NCBI GenBank assembly: GCA_004293385.1
Contig: RDYO01000090.1
Span: 1-10,744 of the forward strand
DNA length: 10,744 nucleotides
Direction: 5' to 3'
DNA from: Verrucomicrobiota bacterium
GTDB taxonomy: Bacteria > Verrucomicrobiota > Verrucomicrobiia > Opitutales > UBA953
Shown here: one piece after another, positions 8,145 through 10,744 of the stretch
Numbering within the stretch: the stretch's first letter is position 1
Layout: each line of letters opens with the position of its first letter
The notes under the pieces: generated by a model
Database searches by the model: none
What the model was told of the DNA's origin: nothing
What the model saw: only the letters and a program-made list of their open reading frames with translations
Made by a program: the position numbers and the translations under genes

Positions 8145-10127
8145 ATGAGCGAAGAAACCCCTACGCCTCCCCCTGGCGAAGTCCCCCCGGCCCCCGTCAA
8201 GGAGGTCGAGACCGACGAGATCCTCGGCACCAAGCGCGGCAAGAAGTCCTTCTGGCAGCGCATCGGTGCCAGCGGCCTTTCGGTGTCGATCGCCTTCCAC
8301 GCCTTGCTCGTCTTCATCGCGGCCGCCTTCGTGGTCTCGACCGTCACGGACAACGCCAAGAAGGACCCCAACCAGTTCGCCACCGGCGCGGGCGGCGGTT
8401 CCGGCGGCGAGCGCGTGAAGAACACCCAGCATAAGATCAAGCCGAAGAACGTGAAGTCGCTGGCCAAGACGACCACCCGCATCACTTCCAAGAGCGCCTC
8501 CGCTTCGATCGCCCTCCCGGACATGCCGAACTCCGCTTCGGCTTCCTCAATGGTCTCCGGTGCGATGGCCGGCGGCTCCTCCAAGGGCTTCGGCGGCGGC
8601 TCCGGCGGCGGTATCGGCACCGGCCGCGGCATGGGCTCCGGCGGCGGCAAGAACTTCGTCGCGAAGCCGGTCATGGGTGCGAACATCTTCTCCCAGCGCC
8701 TGGCGGTCTACTTCGACGCCTCGGCCTCGATGCTTCCCTATCTCGAGCGCGTCGAAGCCGAAATCCGCGACAAGTTCCCCGACGCCGACGTCTACCTCAG
8801 CAACGGCGTCTTCATCGACGTCCATGACAACGAGATCGTCGGCGGCGAGAAGTTCAAGGGCACGCCGTACATCAATCGTCCCACCGGCAGCGGCTCCAAG
8901 AAGAACGCCAAGGGCGAACTCGTCGCGACGGAGACCAACGTCAACAAGCTCACGACCCAGGGGCGTGCCATCTACAAGAAGTACGCCAGCAACTTCAAGA
9001 CGGGCTCCGTCGGCGGCTGGATCGACATCCTCAAGGATGACCGTACTTACGACGCGCTCATCATCTTCTCTGACTTCCAGGACGGCGTCCGCCAGATCCG
9101 TACCAAGGCCATCGGCAACGTCGCCGCCTACAAGCCGGACAAGGGCATGCGCGCCGACCCGCCCGTCGTCTTCTCCGACCGTACCAACCAGGGCGGCGGT
9201 TTCGCCCGTTCCGTGACCCTCATCGCCAGCGGCGGTGGTTCCGGCCAGCCGGTGGTGCAGTGCAAGGACACGTCCGGCCTCATCGTCGGCATGGTGGCCC
9301 TCGGCGCCGGCATCCCGCCCGGCACGACGGTGACCGAGATCAAGGAGAACGTGAGCTTCACGCTCAGCAAGCCGCTCACGGCCCTCGCCAGCGGCCGCAT
9401 CACCTGCAACAACGGCGGCGACAAGCGTTTCCCCGAAGAGCGTAAGTGGGAAGACGAGTGGGAGAAGGCCTTCGCCGGCGCCCGCGAGAACAAGGGTCCC
9501 CGCCTCTACCTGATCAGCACTTCCCGCGCCTACGGCAACAAGCCGGGCACGATCTTCCAGCGTTGCGTCTCGGCCTCCGAAGGCAGCGCCATCATGGTGA
9601 AGTTCGGTAACGGCAAGAAGGGCACCAACACCCTCAACGACCTGCACAACTACGACGACCTCTACGTCGGCATGCCCGTCAGCGGACGCGGCATCCCCGA
9701 CGGCGCCGTCCTCACGGCGATGCCGACCTTCAAGGAGATCATCGATCCGGAGGACCCGGAGAAGAAGCGTAAGAAGCGCGTGATCGACAAGCAGCTCACG
9801 CTCTCCGTCCCGCTCACCGAAGACTCCCTCAGCGCGGTGTACGCCTTCACCCCGCTCATCCAGGCCGTCGGCACGCTCGCCAAGGATTCCAAGACGATCG
9901 AGGACATCTCCGGCTCGATCGACCTCCGTTCCGGCATGCTCATCCAGGACAACCGCTTCCCGGCCGGCACCAAGGTGGTCTCGGTGACCCCGAACAAGGC
10001 GACGCCTGGCTTCTTCACCGTCGAGATGTCCGCGCCGGCTACGGCGGCGGGCGCCAATGTCGTCCTGCGCTTCCGTCCGGCGGGTTCCGGTGCGGGTAGC
10101 AGCCGCGGCGCCGCTCCGACCCGCTAA
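8145..10127 (+). CDS. Membrane-anchored vWA-like domain protein with three GM-[IF]P-G modules
   Basis: Not a gene I can name. The 660-residue product has a short Pro/Glu-rich cytosolic start, one membrane helix (about 44-65) acting as signal anchor, a Lys/Ser stretch, and a Gly/Ser-rich spacer (about 142-168). A von Willebrand A-like domain starts at about 184: the metal site DASAS (191-195), a likely Thr ligand in LTTQGR (270), and IIFSDFQDG (307-314). Its final strand is probably PRLYLIST (452-459), preceded by a Trp-rich helix (435-446). Three diverged modules share GM at 382, 509 and 597, [IF]P at 390, 517 and 605, and G at 393, 520 and 608. The second has a highly charged Lys/Glu loop (529-549). 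The domain should lie outside the inner membrane. The gene has its own terminator and a paralogue next door. Function unknown; vWA domains usually bind proteins through a metal ion. Confidence 0.85.
   Translation: MSEETPTPPPGEVPPAPVKEVETDEILGTKRGKKSFWQRIGASGLSVSIAFHALLVFIAAAFVVSTVTDNAKKDPNQFATGAGGGSGGERVKNTQHKIKPKNVKSLAKTTTRITSKSASASIALPDMPNSASASSMVSGAMAGGSSKGFGGGSGGGIGTGRGMGSGGGKNFVAKPVMGANIFSQRLAVYFDASASMLPYLERVEAEIRDKFPDADVYLSNGVFIDVHDNEIVGGEKFKGTPYINRPTGSGSKKNAKGELVATETNVNKLTTQGRAIYKKYASNFKTGSVGGWIDILKDDRTYDALIIFSDFQDGVRQIRTKAIGNVAAYKPDKGMRADPPVVFSDRTNQGGGFARSVTLIASGGGSGQPVVQCKDTSGLIVGMVALGAGIPPGTTVTEIKENVSFTLSKPLTALASGRITCNNGGDKRFPEERKWEDEWEKAFAGARENKGPRLYLISTSRAYGNKPGTIFQRCVSASEGSAIMVKFGNGKKGTNTLNDLHNYDDLYVGMPVSGRGIPDGAVLTAMPTFKEIIDPEDPEKKRKKRVIDKQLTLSVPLTEDSLSAVYAFTPLIQAVGTLAKDSKTIEDISGSIDLRSGMLIQDNRFPAGTKVVSVTPNKATPGFFTVEMSAPATAAGANVVLRFRPAGSGAGSSRGAAPTR
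9204..9407 (+). repeat. Protein module copy 1 (GM-x6-[IF]P-x-G)
   Basis: Residues 354-421 of the vWA protein. The core reads VGMVALGAGIPPGTTVTEI, then FTLSKPLTA. It lies between the vWA strand IIFSDFQDG and the Trp-rich segment and PRLYLIST strand that look like the rest of the same domain, so it appears inserted. Confidence 0.65.
9546..9851 (+). repeat. Protein module copy 2, with charged insertion
   Basis: Residues 468-569. The core reads VGMPVSGRGIPDGAVLTAM, then LTLSVPLTE. Between the two halves is a run of acidic then basic residues (about 531-549) absent from copies 1 and 3, making this the longest copy. Confidence 0.65.
9864..10073 (+). repeat. Protein module copy 3
   Basis: Residues 574-643, at the C-terminus. 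The core reads SGMLIQDNRFPAGTKVVSV, then FTVEMSAPATA. The GM to FP to G spacing equals that of copies 1 and 2, although sequence identity outside these positions is low. Confidence 0.6.
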
Positions 10128-10146
10128 GGAAGGATTCGTCGGTCTT

Positions 10147-10187
10147 CGCCCCTCGCGGCCTTCGGGTCGACGAGGGGCGTCTGTTTT
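10147..10187 (+). terminator. Intrinsic terminator with UUCG loop
   Basis: CGCCCCTCG (10147-10155) pairs with CGAGGGGCG (10171-10179). Inside, GGCC and GGTC pair around a TTCG tetraloop (10161-10164). TCTGTTTT follows. It lies 19 bases after the stop of the vWA gene and separates it from the paralogue. Confidence 0.82.
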
Positions 10188-10197
10188 CGCGATCCGC

Positions 10198-10225
10198 CTG
10201 AGGGCTTCGCCTCAGCGCACATTTT
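10198..10225 (+). terminator. Second, weaker hairpin before the next gene
   Basis: CTGAGG (10198-10203) pairs with CCTCAG (10210-10215) around a GCTTCG loop, and four T occur at 10222-10225 after a 6-base gap. It could be a back-up terminator or a leader structure of the following gene. The T run is displaced, so the call is weak. Confidence 0.35.
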
Positions 10226-10269
10226 GCTGCTGTCTAAACCGGCCAAGGGAGTAGGCTGAAGTCACCCCG

Positions 10270-10744
10270 ATGAGCCCTTCTCGTTTGATCACGACCGCCG
10301 TCCTGGCCCTGCTGTCCGCCTTCGCCCACGCAGCCAAGGTCGGCGAACTGCCGCTCGTCACGTCTGCCGAGCCCCGGATCGCCGTCTATCTGGATTGTTC
10401 CGACTCGATGGCTCCTTATCTCCCGGCCGTCGAAGCCGAGGTGCGTAAGCAGTTCCCCGACGCGGACGTGTTCAGCGTCCCGGCGATCAAGGTCTGGGTC
10501 GAAGGCAGCGTCGTCCGTGGCGGCGGCCCCTCGGCCCTCCCGCATCGTCCGGCCGCGACGGGGCCGCGCGTCTCCGTCGATGCGAGCCGCATGACGCCCG
10601 TCGGCCGTGAGCTGCTCGCCCGTTACGCCGGTAATTTCGAAACCAGTTCCGTCGGCGCCTGGGTCGATATCCTCCGCCGCGAAAAACGCTACGCCGCCTT
10701 GGTGATTTTCTCGGACTTCAATGACCAGGTCCTCCAGACCCGCG
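10270..10744 (+). CDS. Exported vWA-like domain protein, 3'-truncated by the window
   Basis: An open frame from ATG 10270 to the window edge gives 158 residues with no stop. Residues 1-21 form a typical signal peptide (Arg at 5, a hydrophobic stretch, then AFAHA before a likely cleavage site). A vWA-like domain starts at about 36: metal site DCSDS (42-46), likely Thr ligand in MTPVGR (109), and LVIFSDF (144-150). It aligns through its visible length with residues 185-317 of the preceding gene's product, sharing VEAEVRKQFPDADV-like and SVGAWVDIL-like segments, but lacks the membrane anchor and Gly-rich spacer. Which ending it has is outside the window. The separate terminator before it suggests its own promoter. 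Function unknown; likely periplasmic or secreted. Confidence 0.85.
   Translation, partial: MSPSRLITTAVLALLSAFAHAAKVGELPLVTSAEPRIAVYLDCSDSMAPYLPAVEAEVRKQFPDADVFSVPAIKVWVEGSVVRGGGPSALPHRPAATGPRVSVDASRMTPVGRELLARYAGNFETSSVGAWVDILRREKRYAALVIFSDFNDQVLQTR

Noticed and set aside
7948..8148. 66-residue + strand open frame
   Set aside because: It is the tRNA-Met gene read on the wrong strand plus spacer, a familiar false gene.
10057..10254. 65-residue + strand open frame between the vWA genes
   Set aside because: It overlaps the end of the first vWA gene and passes through its terminator; the product is Arg/Pro-rich and resembles nothing.
1..10744. CRISPR arrays, insertion sequences, phage genes
   Set aside because: No regularly spaced repeats, transposase-like frames or terminal inverted repeats were found. 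The phage-like look of the GM-[IF]P-G modules alone does not make the vWA gene a phage gene.

Overview
The window reads as a high-GC bacterial chromosome with dense genes, all protein genes on the + strand and one tRNA on the - strand. Four traits fit Verrucomicrobiota, possibly Opitutae: very high GC at third codon positions, start codons behind C/T-rich leaders without Shine-Dalgarno sites, a Gly/Ser-rich membrane-anchored vWA protein, and a cluster of GspE/PilB, PilT and PilC genes. That placement is an inference from style, not from a phylogenetic marker.

Layout. Positions 1-1150 hold the 3' part of ftsH, the membrane AAA+ zinc protease. 1188-1763 is coaE, the last enzyme of coenzyme A synthesis, with a run of five GGG triplets ending one base before its start codon. 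A 128-base gap leads to a tight operon of type IV pilus (or type II secretion-like) motor parts: a GspE/PilB ATPase (1892-3616), the retraction ATPase PilT (3621-4694), a second GspE/PilB ATPase (4715-6397) and the platform protein PilC/GspF (6423-7664). Gaps inside this operon are 4, 20 and 25 bases. No pilin, secretin, prepilin peptidase or PilM/N/O genes are in view, so the machine must be completed elsewhere. A strong intrinsic terminator ends the operon.

The 480-base spacer 7665-8144 holds that terminator, a second long-stem terminator that should work in both directions, an AT-rich stretch with two small hairpins, and an initiator-type tRNA-Met on the - strand with unusual identity positions.

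The last part is the least ordinary. 8145-10127 encodes a 660-residue membrane-anchored protein. It has a Gly/Ser-rich spacer, a von Willebrand factor A-like domain with an intact DxSxS metal site, and three diverged copies of a short module with exactly conserved spacing (GM, six residues, [I/F]P, one residue, G). One copy appears to sit inside the vWA domain. After a UUCG-loop terminator, 10270 to the window edge encodes a second vWA-like paralogue with a cleavable-type signal peptide; it runs off the window. These two genes look like a pair of cell-envelope or exported proteins of unknown function, and they are the best candidate here for something undescribed.
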